Below are positions 18,369 through 28,000 of a DNA stretch of 64,000 nucleotides, piece after piece; within the stretch, counting starts at the first letter, position 1, and every line of letters begins with the position of its first letter. The DNA lies in assembly GCA_938016265.1 (NCBI GenBank), contig CALLWB010000027.1, positions 1 to 64,000 of the forward strand, written 5' to 3'. Origin of the DNA: an uncultured Saprospiraceae bacterium. GTDB lineage: Bacteria > Bacteroidota > Bacteroidia > Chitinophagales > Saprospiraceae. Both the position numbers and the translations under genes were made by a program. Under the pieces are notes generated by a model. It did not search any database. It was not told the origin of the DNA and worked only from the letters and a program-made list of their open reading frames with translations.

Positions 18369-21300
18369 ATGAAACGACTTTCTACTTTACTACTTTCCTT
18401 TTTGCTACTCTCCAATGTTCTAGCAAATCCATACTACGTATCACCTACAGGTACTGCCAACTTGTCTACAGACATCAACGCACCTGGTTCGATTGATTAT
18501 GCTTTCGCGAATGCTCCCACCGGAGCAACCGTCTATGTAAAAGCAGGAAATTACGGGGCACACAATTTGGCTGTCGGAAATTCCGGGACCACCTTTATTG
18601 GGTATACCACAACACCCGGCGATTTGTCTGCCTCCAGCATGCCGGATTCGCTCGATACCTATCTGGCCAGTGACTACTCCCTTCTGTTTCCTACGTTAGA
18701 AAGTGATAGAGTGACAGGAGGCAATGCCCTGGCCATAAGCAGTAAGAATGACGTCTCCATTCAGAATTTTTATATCCGCAATTACACCTACGCGTTTTCG
18801 TCGGTAGGAAACAACAACACCCTAGAACAAATCATAGGTGATGGTTTTGGAGACATTACCAACAGCTACAACGGGAAGGGATTTATTATTTATGGAAACA
18901 ACAATGCCATCCGAAACAGCTTCCTGCTCAATGCCGCCGCCGAAGGTATTACCGTAAAGGGAAATGACAACCTGGTAGAATCCTGCAAGGTTTACTGCAA
19001 CGATGCTGACAACGCAAACCACGGCTCTACAGATTATTACATCCTGATTTCTACCAACTCTGCAACTCTGGAAGCGGAGAATAACATTGTACGAGATTGT
19101 TATATTGAGCGAGTAGGCAACCTGAGGCATGGTGGGCACGGCTTCGTACTAGCCTCTTTCTATATCAACAAAACATGCGCTACGGGTGGGGGATATTGCT
19201 ACGACCCAAAATACGAAAACTGGACGGTGCAGAACAATACAATTATAGATTGTACTTCAAAAAATATATCAGAACTTACCTTGCTAAGAGGACCAGGCGT
19301 GCAGCACAACGATTTGATCAATTTGACCTCACTAGACAAAGGAAGTATCTATATCACCTCTGGAGCCAGTTTTAATAATTATAAAAATTGTAAAATATAC
19401 AATACTAAATATTACGATGACCCAAACAGTACCTCCGTGCAATGGCAAGCAGGAGTAAGCTTTTTTGCCGCCCCCTACGGAGAAACAACTGACCAGAATG
19501 TCTCTGGCAATGGCATAGGTGCTTTCTCATTTCAGACAGAAGTTGCGGCAGAAGGCAATACCTTCACCAACTGTCTCTTCCAGAATATTGCCGCGGGGAT
19601 TACCCTCAACTCCTACAGCGAATTTAGGGATTATGATGGTAATGTGGTCTCCAGAACCGCTCGGAAGATTGTAAAAGACAATGTCTTTGTCAACTGTTCT
19701 TTCCTAGGGTCTGACCGAGATACGGATATCATGTTTCATGCGATGCGTGGCAACTCGGGCAACAAAATGATCAATTGCGCCATCTCTGGTTTTGAGCGGT
19801 TTGAAGCGCGATTATTCCCGACGAGTTATACTACCCCTGCTATTCAATGGCACGGAATCATCCATGCCGATTTTGAGTACGATCATTGCAATTTTTTCAA
19901 TAATGGATTCAACGACCAAATCCCGGAAAATGGAGATTTCAACGGATATACTGATTATTTCCCTTCTGGTTGGAGTGATACGCTGATTGGGAAATTTATA
20001 AACTGTAACACCTTGGATCCTGGCTATGTCGACGAGGCAAATCAAGACTATCATCTTATCGGCTGTCCTAGTTGTGGGTTGTTTGATAAAGGCTTGACCG
20101 CTGCCGAAATGAGCGCTGCTGGATTTGGTGGTTTAGTATCTGATTTGGAGGACAATCCACGACCACAGTATGATGCCTACGATATTGGTGTCTACGAGCG
20201 CGGAGATCCTTGTGCCAATCCACCAACCGCTTCCGAGTATTATGTTGCCATAGGAGGCAGTCAGCAATTGTCTACCGACATCAATAATCCAGGAGATATT
20301 GTTTATGCTTTCGCGAATGCGCCCGCAGGTGCCACCGTTCATGTAAAAGCAGGAAACTATGGAGCAGTAAATCTCGCTGTCGGAAATTCAAATACCACAT
20401 TTCTTGGTTATCAAATTAGTCCGGGAGATTCTTATAGTACAAAAAAGCCAAAAGACTTGGCAGACTATGAAGCTAAATTAAGTGGGTATGCTTCTTCCTT
20501 CCCCGTTCTTGATAAGCAGGATAGAGTCACTGGAGGTGCTGGTATTGTAGCGTCTTCAAAGAGTTGTGTTACGATAAAAAATTTCTTGATTCGAAATTAT
20601 AGAACTGGAGTTTCTTTGGTAGGACAAAACAATAAAATGGAAAACGTGCTTGGAGACGGTTTCGGAAATGTTGATAATTCTTATAATGGTAATGGATTTG
20701 TAGTCTATGGTGACAACAACGAGGTAATAGGCTGCTTCCTGCTCAATGCCGCCGCCGAAGGCTACACGGTAAAAGGAAACGGCAATCTTATTGAATACAG
20801 CCAGGCTTGGTGCAATGACTCTATTTCGCAATACGGCGCAACAGATTATTACATGCTGTTTTCTACTAGCGGAAGCACTCGAACAGGCAATTACAATACA
20901 ATGAGGAATTGCCATATCGAACGAGTCGGCAATTTGCCGCATGGAGGACACGGATATTGTCTGGCAGGTTGGTACATTCATAAACCATGTGCTACTGGTG
21001 GTGGATATTGTTATGATTCGAAGTATGAAAATGATGAATTGTCTTATAACACAATTGAAAATTGTACGTCTACCAATGTCGCAGAACTAGTATTGCTCCG
21101 AGGTGTGAACACAAAACATAATGAGATGAAAAACCTGGTTTCCAATTCGAATGGAACATTAAATGTTACCTGGGGAGCTAGTTATAACAACTTTACCAAT
21201 TGCAAAGTTAAGAATACGGGATATCGGAAAAGTCCTACGAGTTCTTCTATCTATTTCAGGGCCGGGGTTTCCTTTTTTGCTACCCCCTGGGGAGATACGA

Positions 21301-22688
21301 CAGATATGAATGTACCCTACGCCGCACAAAGTGCCTACCCTTGGCAACAGGATTATACTGCCATCGGCAATCGATTTTATAATTGTTTGTTCGAAAATGT
21401 TGCGGCAGGATTGCTGCTGAGCTCCTATAGCGAATTCAGAGATCCCGACGGCAATGTAGTCGATCGAGTGAATAGGAAAATAATCAAAGACAATGCTTTT
21501 GTCAATTGTACTTTCGTAGGACGGGATACTACTGACGACTGCCTGTATTATGCCATGCGTGGTACGGAAGGCAATCAAATGATCAATTGTTCATTTAGCG
21601 GTTTTGAGACTTATGAAAGTCGGTATTTCCCGACCAATAATACCCAGCCGGTTTATGAGGTTCACGGTGTTATCCCAACATTCAATACCTACAATCATTG
21701 CAATTTTTATAATAATGCATTTGATAGTCAGATTCTAGCAAATGGCGTATTGCCAGCAGCACAAGGTGTGCAAGTCAACGGATTTAACAATACGGTAGCC
21801 GGTACTTTTATTGATTGTAATGTGCTCGATCCTGGATTTGTCGATCCGGCAAACCGAGACTTCCGACTTCAGAATTGTGCTACTTGTGGAACAGTAGATT
21901 TGGGAATTGATCGTGCTGAAATGATTGCACTTGGACACAGTAACCTCACATTTGATCTGGATAATATTCAACGACCTCAAGGCGCTGCTTACGACATCGG
22001 TGCCTACGAGCGAAACAAAAAAACCAACTTTTTTGTAGAAGCAATTCTTGAAGGGCCGTACGATAAACTGAATGATCGTATGAAGACTTCAATAAACAAC
22101 AAAGACCTTGTACCTAATGTGGATCCTTATGTCGGTACATTTCTGGCTGAGGCTTCCCTTTTTGAGCGGACGGGAGATTTGGCCATTGTCGATTGGGTCT
22201 GGTTGGAGCTGCGAGATCCTGCTAATATTCAAACTTCAGTAGCTGGTGCTGCTGGTTTATTGCAAGCAGACGGTAAGATCATTCACCCGAGTGGCCGCGA
22301 GTTTTTCTTTGATAATTTCACAGCAGGGACGTATCATTTGTTTATCAATCACCGCAATCACCTGCCAGCTTTAAGCGTGAATACTTATACACTAAATCCC
22401 GAAAATGAAGTAGCGATCCATTATTTCCAGGATTCAGATAGCTACTCCGGGTTAGGTGCTGGTCAAAAAGAACTCGAGCCAAATGTCTGGGGGCTGTTTG
22501 CCGGAGATGCCCAAATCGATCCAAATGGCTATGATGTTAACGTAGATGACAAAGCAAAATGGGCCATAGAAAACGGTATTTTTCAAGAATATTTCCCGAC
22601 TGATTTTGATATGGATGGCGATATAAATGGGCAGGACATTATCTTGTTTTATCAGAACTTTGGGACGTTTTCCGCTATTCCAAAGTAG
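18369..22688 (+). CDS. Giant secreted twin parallel beta-helix protein with C-terminal dockerin module
   Basis: A 1439-residue protein with a signal peptide (MKRLSTLLLSFLLLSNVLA). Two homologous units (about 21-610 and 620-1215) each start with an LSTDIN..G.I.YAFANAP.GATV.VKAGNYG segment and then run through right-handed beta-helix coils with repeated 'N..NC.F.N' turns. This is the architecture of PL6/chondroitinase-B-like lyases and related surface proteins; I see no confirmed catalytic residues. Residues of about 1216-1439 form the shared module: ILEGPYDKLNDRM, AIVDWVWLELRDP, HLFINHRNHLPAL, then dockerin-like loops (GDAQIDPNGYDVNVDDKAKW, DFDMDGDINGQDI). There is no T9SS type A domain. The two helix units are similar at the DNA level in places, which points to internal duplication. 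Confidence 0.85.
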   Translation: MKRLSTLLLSFLLLSNVLANPYYVSPTGTANLSTDINAPGSIDYAFANAPTGATVYVKAGNYGAHNLAVGNSGTTFIGYTTTPGDLSASSMPDSLDTYLASDYSLLFPTLESDRVTGGNALAISSKNDVSIQNFYIRNYTYAFSSVGNNNTLEQIIGDGFGDITNSYNGKGFIIYGNNNAIRNSFLLNAAAEGITVKGNDNLVESCKVYCNDADNANHGSTDYYILISTNSATLEAENNIVRDCYIERVGNLRHGGHGFVLASFYINKTCATGGGYCYDPKYENWTVQNNTIIDCTSKNISELTLLRGPGVQHNDLINLTSLDKGSIYITSGASFNNYKNCKIYNTKYYDDPNSTSVQWQAGVSFFAAPYGETTDQNVSGNGIGAFSFQTEVAAEGNTFTNCLFQNIAAGITLNSYSEFRDYDGNVVSRTARKIVKDNVFVNCSFLGSDRDTDIMFHAMRGNSGNKMINCAISGFERFEARLFPTSYTTPAIQWHGIIHADFEYDHCNFFNNGFNDQIPENGDFNGYTDYFPSGWSDTLIGKFINCNTLDPGYVDEANQDYHLIGCPSCGLFDKGLTAAEMSAAGFGGLVSDLEDNPRPQYDAYDIGVYERGDPCANPPTASEYYVAIGGSQQLSTDINNPGDIVYAFANAPAGATVHVKAGNYGAVNLAVGNSNTTFLGYQISPGDSYSTKKPKDLADYEAKLSGYASSFPVLDKQDRVTGGAGIVASSKSCVTIKNFLIRNYRTGVSLVGQNNKMENVLGDGFGNVDNSYNGNGFVVYGDNNEVIGCFLLNAAAEGYTVKGNGNLIEYSQAWCNDSISQYGATDYYMLFSTSGSTRTGNYNTMRNCHIERVGNLPHGGHGYCLAGWYIHKPCATGGGYCYDSKYENDELSYNTIENCTSTNVAELVLLRGVNTKHNEMKNLVSNSNGTLNVTWGASYNNFTNCKVKNTGYRKSPTSSSIYFRAGVSFFATPWGDTTDMNVPYAAQSAYPWQQDYTAIGNRFYNCLFENVAAGLLLSSYSEFRDPDGNVVDRVNRKIIKDNAFVNCTFVGRDTTDDCLYYAMRGTEGNQMINCSFSGFETYESRYFPTNNTQPVYEVHGVIPTFNTYNHCNFYNNAFDSQILANGVLPAAQGVQVNGFNNTVAGTFIDCNVLDPGFVDPANRDFRLQNCATCGTVDLGIDRAEMIALGHSNLTFDLDNIQRPQGAAYDIGAYERNKKTNFFVEAILEGPYDKLNDRMKTSINNKDLVPNVDPYVGTFLAEASLFERTGDLAIVDWVWLELRDPANIQTSVAGAAGLLQADGKIIHPSGREFFFDNFTAGTYHLFINHRNHLPALSVNTYTLNPENEVAIHYFQDSDSYSGLGAGQKELEPNVWGLFAGDAQIDPNGYDVNVDDKAKWAIENGIFQEYFPTDFDMDGDINGQDIILFYQNFGTFSAIPK

Positions 22689-22938
22689 CTTGTTTTATTT
22701 CTATTGTCTTTTGTACCAACCATTGTCTTTCTACCAGAAGATCCGTGGTGTTTATAGCCTGGATTAGCTGATCTGTTTTCGTTGTTGTCTTTTGATCGGC
22801 AAACGGGTGGTCTGAAAGCCGGAACAACCGCTCTACGGTTTTTATAAAATTTTGGTAGCTAATCTTTTTTTCATTTGATAGGATTTTGTTCCGTTTTATA
22901 AAAATTCTTAGCGTTGCTGGACGGTGTCTATATCGCAC
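22675..22938 (-). CDS. Doubtful small ORF or gene remnant
   Basis: An 87-codon frame starting with GTG, antisense to the last 14 bases of the beta-helix gene. The predicted product is hydrophilic and helical (ISYQNFIKTVERLFRL, KTDQLIQAINTTDLLVE) and looks more protein-like than a chance frame. I recognise no family, and an in-frame stop lies just upstream of the GTG. It could be the C-terminal remnant of a lost gene. Confidence 0.2.
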   Translation of the reverse strand: MRYRHRPATLRIFIKRNKILSNEKKISYQNFIKTVERLFRLSDHPFADQKTTTKTDQLIQAINTTDLLVERQWLVQKTIEIKQATLE

Positions 22939-23160
22939 TGTTCAAAAACAACTATGGAACATTTCAAGAGAAAATAGTCGTTTCCAGCGGGAAGTAGTAA
23001 CCAGGTGGTTCATGATCTAAGGTTGGGTTGCAGTAAGGAGATAGACCTTGCTGCACCTTTTTTTGTTTAAAATAACAAGTTGCTACGGATTAATTTCGTC
23101 TTTCAATACTCGAGTAATAATCGTACATTCATAGAACTTTTAATCATTAAAACAATAGTA
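22939..23160. other. Leader region of the hydroxylase gene
   Basis: About 220 bases with no further ORF that I trust. The frame of the hydroxylase is open back to 23080, but the extra 27 residues have no membrane or signal character. I see no clear TAnnTTTG element. Confidence 0.3.
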
Positions 23161-24396
23161 ATGGATCCAATTTATATGTTGCTTGCGATACCAATGTTTT
23201 TCTTGATGATGGGGATTGAATATCTAGTGGGCTGGTTTAAGAAACAACAATATTATCGGTTTAATGATGCGATTACAAATTTGTGTATTGGCATTGGTAG
23301 TCAAGCGATCAGCTTATTTTTGAAAGGAATTTTGCTAGGAGGTTATGTATTGATTTTTGAGCACCTTTCGGTAATTGCCATTCCGGTGACCTGGTGGACG
23401 ACAATAGCTTGTTTTCTGGTGTTTGACTTTTTGTATTACTGGGCGCATCGCTGGAGTCACGAAGTCAATTTTTTCTGGGGCGCGCATGTGGTACACCACC
23501 AGAGTGAGGACTACAATTTGTCGGTAGCGCTTCGTCAGTCATGGTTTCATGCACTATTAATGTTTTTTATTTTTGTACCGATGCCAATTATGGGATTTGT
23601 TCCGATGCAGTTTTTTGGGGTCGCTTTGTTTGTTACCCTCTACCAGTTTTGGATACATACCCAAGCGATTGATAAAATGCCGGATTGGTTTGAGTATATT
23701 TTTAATACGCCTTCTCATCACCGCGTGCACCACGGAGTCAATCCGAAATACATCGATAAAAATCATGCGGCGACCCTAATTTTATGGGATCGGATATTCG
23801 GTACTTTCCAGATAGAAGAAGAAGCTCCGACATACGGTATTACGACGCCACTAAAAAGCTTGAACCCGACCTGGGCAAATTTTCAATATTATGTCGAGAT
23901 TTTCCAGAAAGCACGCACTTTTTCTTCCTGGAAAGAAAAGATAAAAATCCTGTGGGCTCCTCCGGGCTGGCTCCCTGAAGACCAAGGCGGACAGCAATAC
24001 CCAGAAGAAATTGACGAAGCGACCTATACCAAATACGACCCGGCTCCAAAACGAGTTTCCAACGTCTACGTGCTCCTCCAATTTATTCTGATTGCCGTTG
24101 GACTGACGGTTTACATGTATCGTTTTGAGGAACTTAGCACGTTTTATCAATGGGTTTTTCTAGGAGCGATCATCTTATCGACAATGATTTGTGGAGCGAT
24201 TATGGAAAACAAGCCTTGGGTCCAATATGCGGAGTATGGGCGTTTGTTGTTGGTGTTGGCAAGTCTGAACAGCTGCTATTATTATTGGTATTTTGATTGG
24301 TTTACTGTGATGTTGGTGGGATCTGGTGTTGGGTTTTTGGTGTTCGTTACTTGGTTTACTTATGGGTGGCGGTTGGTCCCTGTGCATGTCGACTAA
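23161..24396 (+). CDS. Fatty acid hydroxylase / sterol desaturase family membrane protein
   Basis: I chose the ATG at 23161 (411 residues; MDPIYMLLAIPMFFLMMGIEY), preferred over an upstream start without membrane character. Several membrane helices flank a di-iron histidine cluster: HRWSHEVNFFWGAHVVHHQ (HxxxH plus HxxHH), a lone His in SWFHALL, and HHRVHHGVNPKYIDKNHAA. The motif order and the C-terminal extra helices resemble the alkylglycerol monooxygenase (TMEM195-like) branch. It would hydroxylate or cleave a lipid chain in the inner membrane using O2; the substrate is unknown. The following lipoprotein gene overlaps its 3' end by 11 bases. Confidence 0.88.
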   Translation: MDPIYMLLAIPMFFLMMGIEYLVGWFKKQQYYRFNDAITNLCIGIGSQAISLFLKGILLGGYVLIFEHLSVIAIPVTWWTTIACFLVFDFLYYWAHRWSHEVNFFWGAHVVHHQSEDYNLSVALRQSWFHALLMFFIFVPMPIMGFVPMQFFGVALFVTLYQFWIHTQAIDKMPDWFEYIFNTPSHHRVHHGVNPKYIDKNHAATLILWDRIFGTFQIEEEAPTYGITTPLKSLNPTWANFQYYVEIFQKARTFSSWKEKIKILWAPPGWLPEDQGGQQYPEEIDEATYTKYDPAPKRVSNVYVLLQFILIAVGLTVYMYRFEELSTFYQWVFLGAIILSTMICGAIMENKPWVQYAEYGRLLLVLASLNSCYYYWYFDWFTVMLVGSGVGFLVFVTWFTYGWRLVPVHVD

Positions 24397-25039
24397 GCAA
24401 ATATACATAAGCTTACAAATAAAAAATACAATCTACCTTCTGCTATCTCTGCTGTGCCTGGTCTCTTGTGATAAAAACAACGACTTAGGGGAAAGTTGTA
24501 ATTATGAGGAGAACCCTTTGGGTGTTGATATTCAGTCAAATACAGTTATTCCTTTGCACTCTCGCAACTTTTGGGTTTATACTGATTCATTGTGGCAAGA
24601 AGGCATTTTTGAAGGAGAAAAAAGCAGCTTGATAAAAATAGAAAAGGTCTATGATTTGGATGGAAGGAAATCAATGAAATTTTCCCAAATTATTCCACAA
24701 TTAACACTTAGAAATGACACCTTGTACTCTACAAGGCTTACGCCTGAACCTACCGTCCCGATTTGCTACGAGATTCTGCATCCAATGTTTTTCTCGCCAA
24801 CAGGCATTGTTCAGGTGGATGATGATCCATTTGCTAAATTCGTGTATAGAAGCTCCAACCCGGTAGAAACACCTGTTGGAACATTTTCTGACAATATTGT
24901 TTATGAGGAAGAAGACACATTCGAAGTCATTGTCAATGAGGAAGTAGGGATCGTCAAAATGTCGTTTTTTGTTACTTACGGTAACATTCAAAAAACAAAA
25001 AGAAGGACATTAACACTGAAAGATTTTGATCTAATTTGA
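24386..25039 (+). CDS. Lipoprotein of unknown function
   Basis: I chose the ATG at 24386 (217 residues), which overlaps the hydroxylase stop. It gives a lipoprotein signal peptide ending in the lipobox CLVSC followed by Asp (DKNND). The rest is mostly beta, with no family I recognise (for example PLHSRNFWVYTDSLWQEG and VGTFSDNIVYEEEDTFEVIVNEEVGIVK). Similar small Bacteroidota lipoproteins have a 'VG.f.n.....E...g..w....GIVK' core. The overlap with the hydroxylase suggests translational coupling. Confidence 0.7.
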   Translation: MSTKQIYISLQIKNTIYLLLSLLCLVSCDKNNDLGESCNYEENPLGVDIQSNTVIPLHSRNFWVYTDSLWQEGIFEGEKSSLIKIEKVYDLDGRKSMKFSQIIPQLTLRNDTLYSTRLTPEPTVPICYEILHPMFFSPTGIVQVDDDPFAKFVYRSSNPVETPVGTFSDNIVYEEEDTFEVIVNEEVGIVKMSFFVTYGNIQKTKRRTLTLKDFDLI

Positions 25040-25060
25040 AGGTGTACCCCTAGGGAAAAT

Positions 25061-28000
25061 CTACCAACTTCGGTTCCGAAAATTCCAAGTGCTACTCCGA
25101 TCTGCGGCATCCACTTTCCCATCCAGATTAATATCAGTCGGTAGATAACCCGCATTGTTTCGGTCATTCCAGCTCCCGCTTCGATCGGAGGCATCAATAA
25201 AACGATCAGCATTAGTATCGCCAGGTAGCAGGAGGTTTGTCCTCAAATCAACAATACTATTAAGGGAGGCATTTAACAATACTGGCGTTAATGTCATCAC
25301 CGGTAAATGGTTTCTATGTTTCAAAACAACATGATAATAAGCAGGAACTAAATTTTCCATTTTCAAAGCGGATACCCCATCAAGGGCAACAATATCTCCG
25401 TCTCGCTGAATAAGTGCGTCCGCAACCATCCGATGGACAGAAGTATCCTGAGCATCTCGCAGTTCCACTTGCACCCAATCCACAATAGCATTATTGCCTT
25501 TTATGTTTAACACCCTGGCATCTATTTTATTTGAATTATTGTAAGGAGAAATGATAGGAATTAGGTTTTCTTCTCGTAAGAAATCCCTCATTTTTCCGGT
25601 AGCAGTTTCGTAGGGACCTCCTAAAAAAGCGATTGGCTTAACGATTAGTTGATCTTCGTCCAGGTAGAAGGAAATAACATCTGTACAATTATCACTTGTT
25701 ACCGTTAGGTTGTGGAATCCACTTTGCAATCCCGTAACGGTTTCAGAAGTTTGCCCATTCTCCCACATATAGTCTTGTATTGCCGGACCATCAACTGCGG
25801 TGACAATGGCGGTAGAGATCACATCATCAGCACCCACTGTCAATTGTACCTGGAAATTTTCATTTTCACCGACATTGATGCTTCCAACTTGCGATTCTCC
25901 AACGGCATCAGTGATGGTAACATAGTGGGTTCCACTACCCAATCGGTAGGTTGTTCTGGAGACAACACCATTGCTCCATTGATAACTGTATGGGGGAACA
26001 CCGCCGTCGAGAACAGTCACCGTCGCTCTGGTAAATCGGTCACAGACAAATGGAGAAGCATTTATGAAAAATTTTAAATTGTCCTGACTTGTGGTACTAG
26101 TCGTCCCAGGCACAAAACTTTCTACACTGTTCACTTTATAAGTCATGACATCACTTGTGATTTCCACCGTTTCCCCCGTTTTAAGAATCGAAATGGGAGC
26201 GTTGATTTGTAGTGCACCATTTCCACCGTTCGGCAGGTCCTGTATCGTTACGACAGCAGAGCAAACAGGCCCTTTCACTTTTCGATTTTGCCCCTCGTGC
26301 AAACTGGCCACTATTTCCAATGATTCCTCACTGTAATCATGAGAACCAGTTATCATATCCACATTGTTAATGCCTAGCACAGAATTACTAAAGTCAGCAA
26401 TAGCATCTTTTTCATCATATTCCATTTCAAAATAAAATCCAAAAATGTCCACTGAATCTCCATTGATATCCTCAATATTCATGTCGATGATCAGCTTGGT
26501 AGTATCTGTCGGGGATAAATATGGATATGGGACAATTACATAATTGGAGTTTAACATTTTTAAGTGACTACTAATGCTGGGGGCGGTGAAATTTTGGCCG
26601 CAACTGTCGATTTCGAGATCGGGAGGTCTTGTTTTACCATAATTGGATAGTACTACATTCGCATCAGTAGTATCTATGACACCATTCCCATCACCATCCA
26701 CGTGTTTGTGGTCAACTCCATAATAAGTAGACGTGTTCCAATCCGTACTTAATTGAGGAGCCCATTGAGTGGTTGGGTTTGTTCTTGTTGAACCTGAAAG
26801 GTTCTCCCTTATGGCAGGGCCAAGGACAAGATAGTCTTTGAAATTGACGGTACCATCAAAATTAAAATCTCCCGGCCATACACAATCATCAGCCTCCACG
26901 ATAACCTCCATACTGTCAACAGCAACATTCCCACACATATCTATAACGAAAAGAGTGTAAATCCCACTCTCGGTGATCTCCAGAGTGTCTGTGGATCCTA
27001 GTAAATTGCCTGAGTTCCACCATTCATAACCAGCCATCTCCTCCAGCCCGCTATGGACAAGCCCGCCACAATTGCATAAAAGCTGTTCAGCGGGTAAATC
27101 CAATTCTTCTGCTCCTTGTTTTACATGAAATTGACGAACAAAACTATTGCTACAAAATCCATCATTGGCGATTAACTCTACCTTAAATGCGCCATGTTCC
27201 TGAAAACTATACGTCAAATTGAGGGTAGTTGCCACCATGCTGTCATTTATGTACCACTCAAAATCGTTGGCAAAAGTGGACTGATTAATAAAAGTAGCAG
27301 CGCTCCCTGAACACATGCCTGATATATCTGCTAAAAAAGAAGGATTTGCCTTACAGAAAAGAATAGGTTTACTAGTAAGTACCAGATTTTGTCCTGACTG
27401 TGGCAGAGTGATTTGATCATTTTCAATTGTGCAATGAAAGTAGCCGGATGCCGCAGGTGTATGAGTGCTATCTCCTTGGATGGTCGCAACCACGGCCCCA
27501 TTATTCCACCAATTATAAGTGTTTTGATTAACCCTTCCACCTGCATTGACATAAATCGTATCATTCTCAATAAGGGTAGACATACTGTCTTGTGGCGCAT
27601 AAATAAAATTAGAAATACAATCTACATTTCCAGGGCTGCCTGCTAGTTCGGTAAACGTTAAGTGATTGTTTGATAGATCCAAATCGTTCAGTAGAGGAAG
27701 GTGACAAAAATCAGGGACATTGCCTTTTACAGCGGTGTTTTCTAGATCTAGAATGGCTAGATTAGGTAAATTTTGAAAGGTTGGAATTGTGCCTCTTATT
27801 GGGTTATCTGATAAGTCTAGTTGTGTAAGGGCGGGTAGCGCAAGATCAAACAAGGTACCTGTAAGTTGATTGTTTTTTAATACCAGTTTGACGACCTGGC
27901 AATTGCCAAGACTTACTCCCTCCCACAGGTGAACTGATTTGGATAATACCCAAGGAGTCGTCCAATTAGGACCATCCATGGCATGATAAAAATCGACCAG

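Noticed and set aside
18822-21980. Several antisense frames over the beta-helix gene
   Set aside because: They have no family resemblance, no start context and low-complexity Ile/Ser-rich products; they are shadows of the plus-strand gene.
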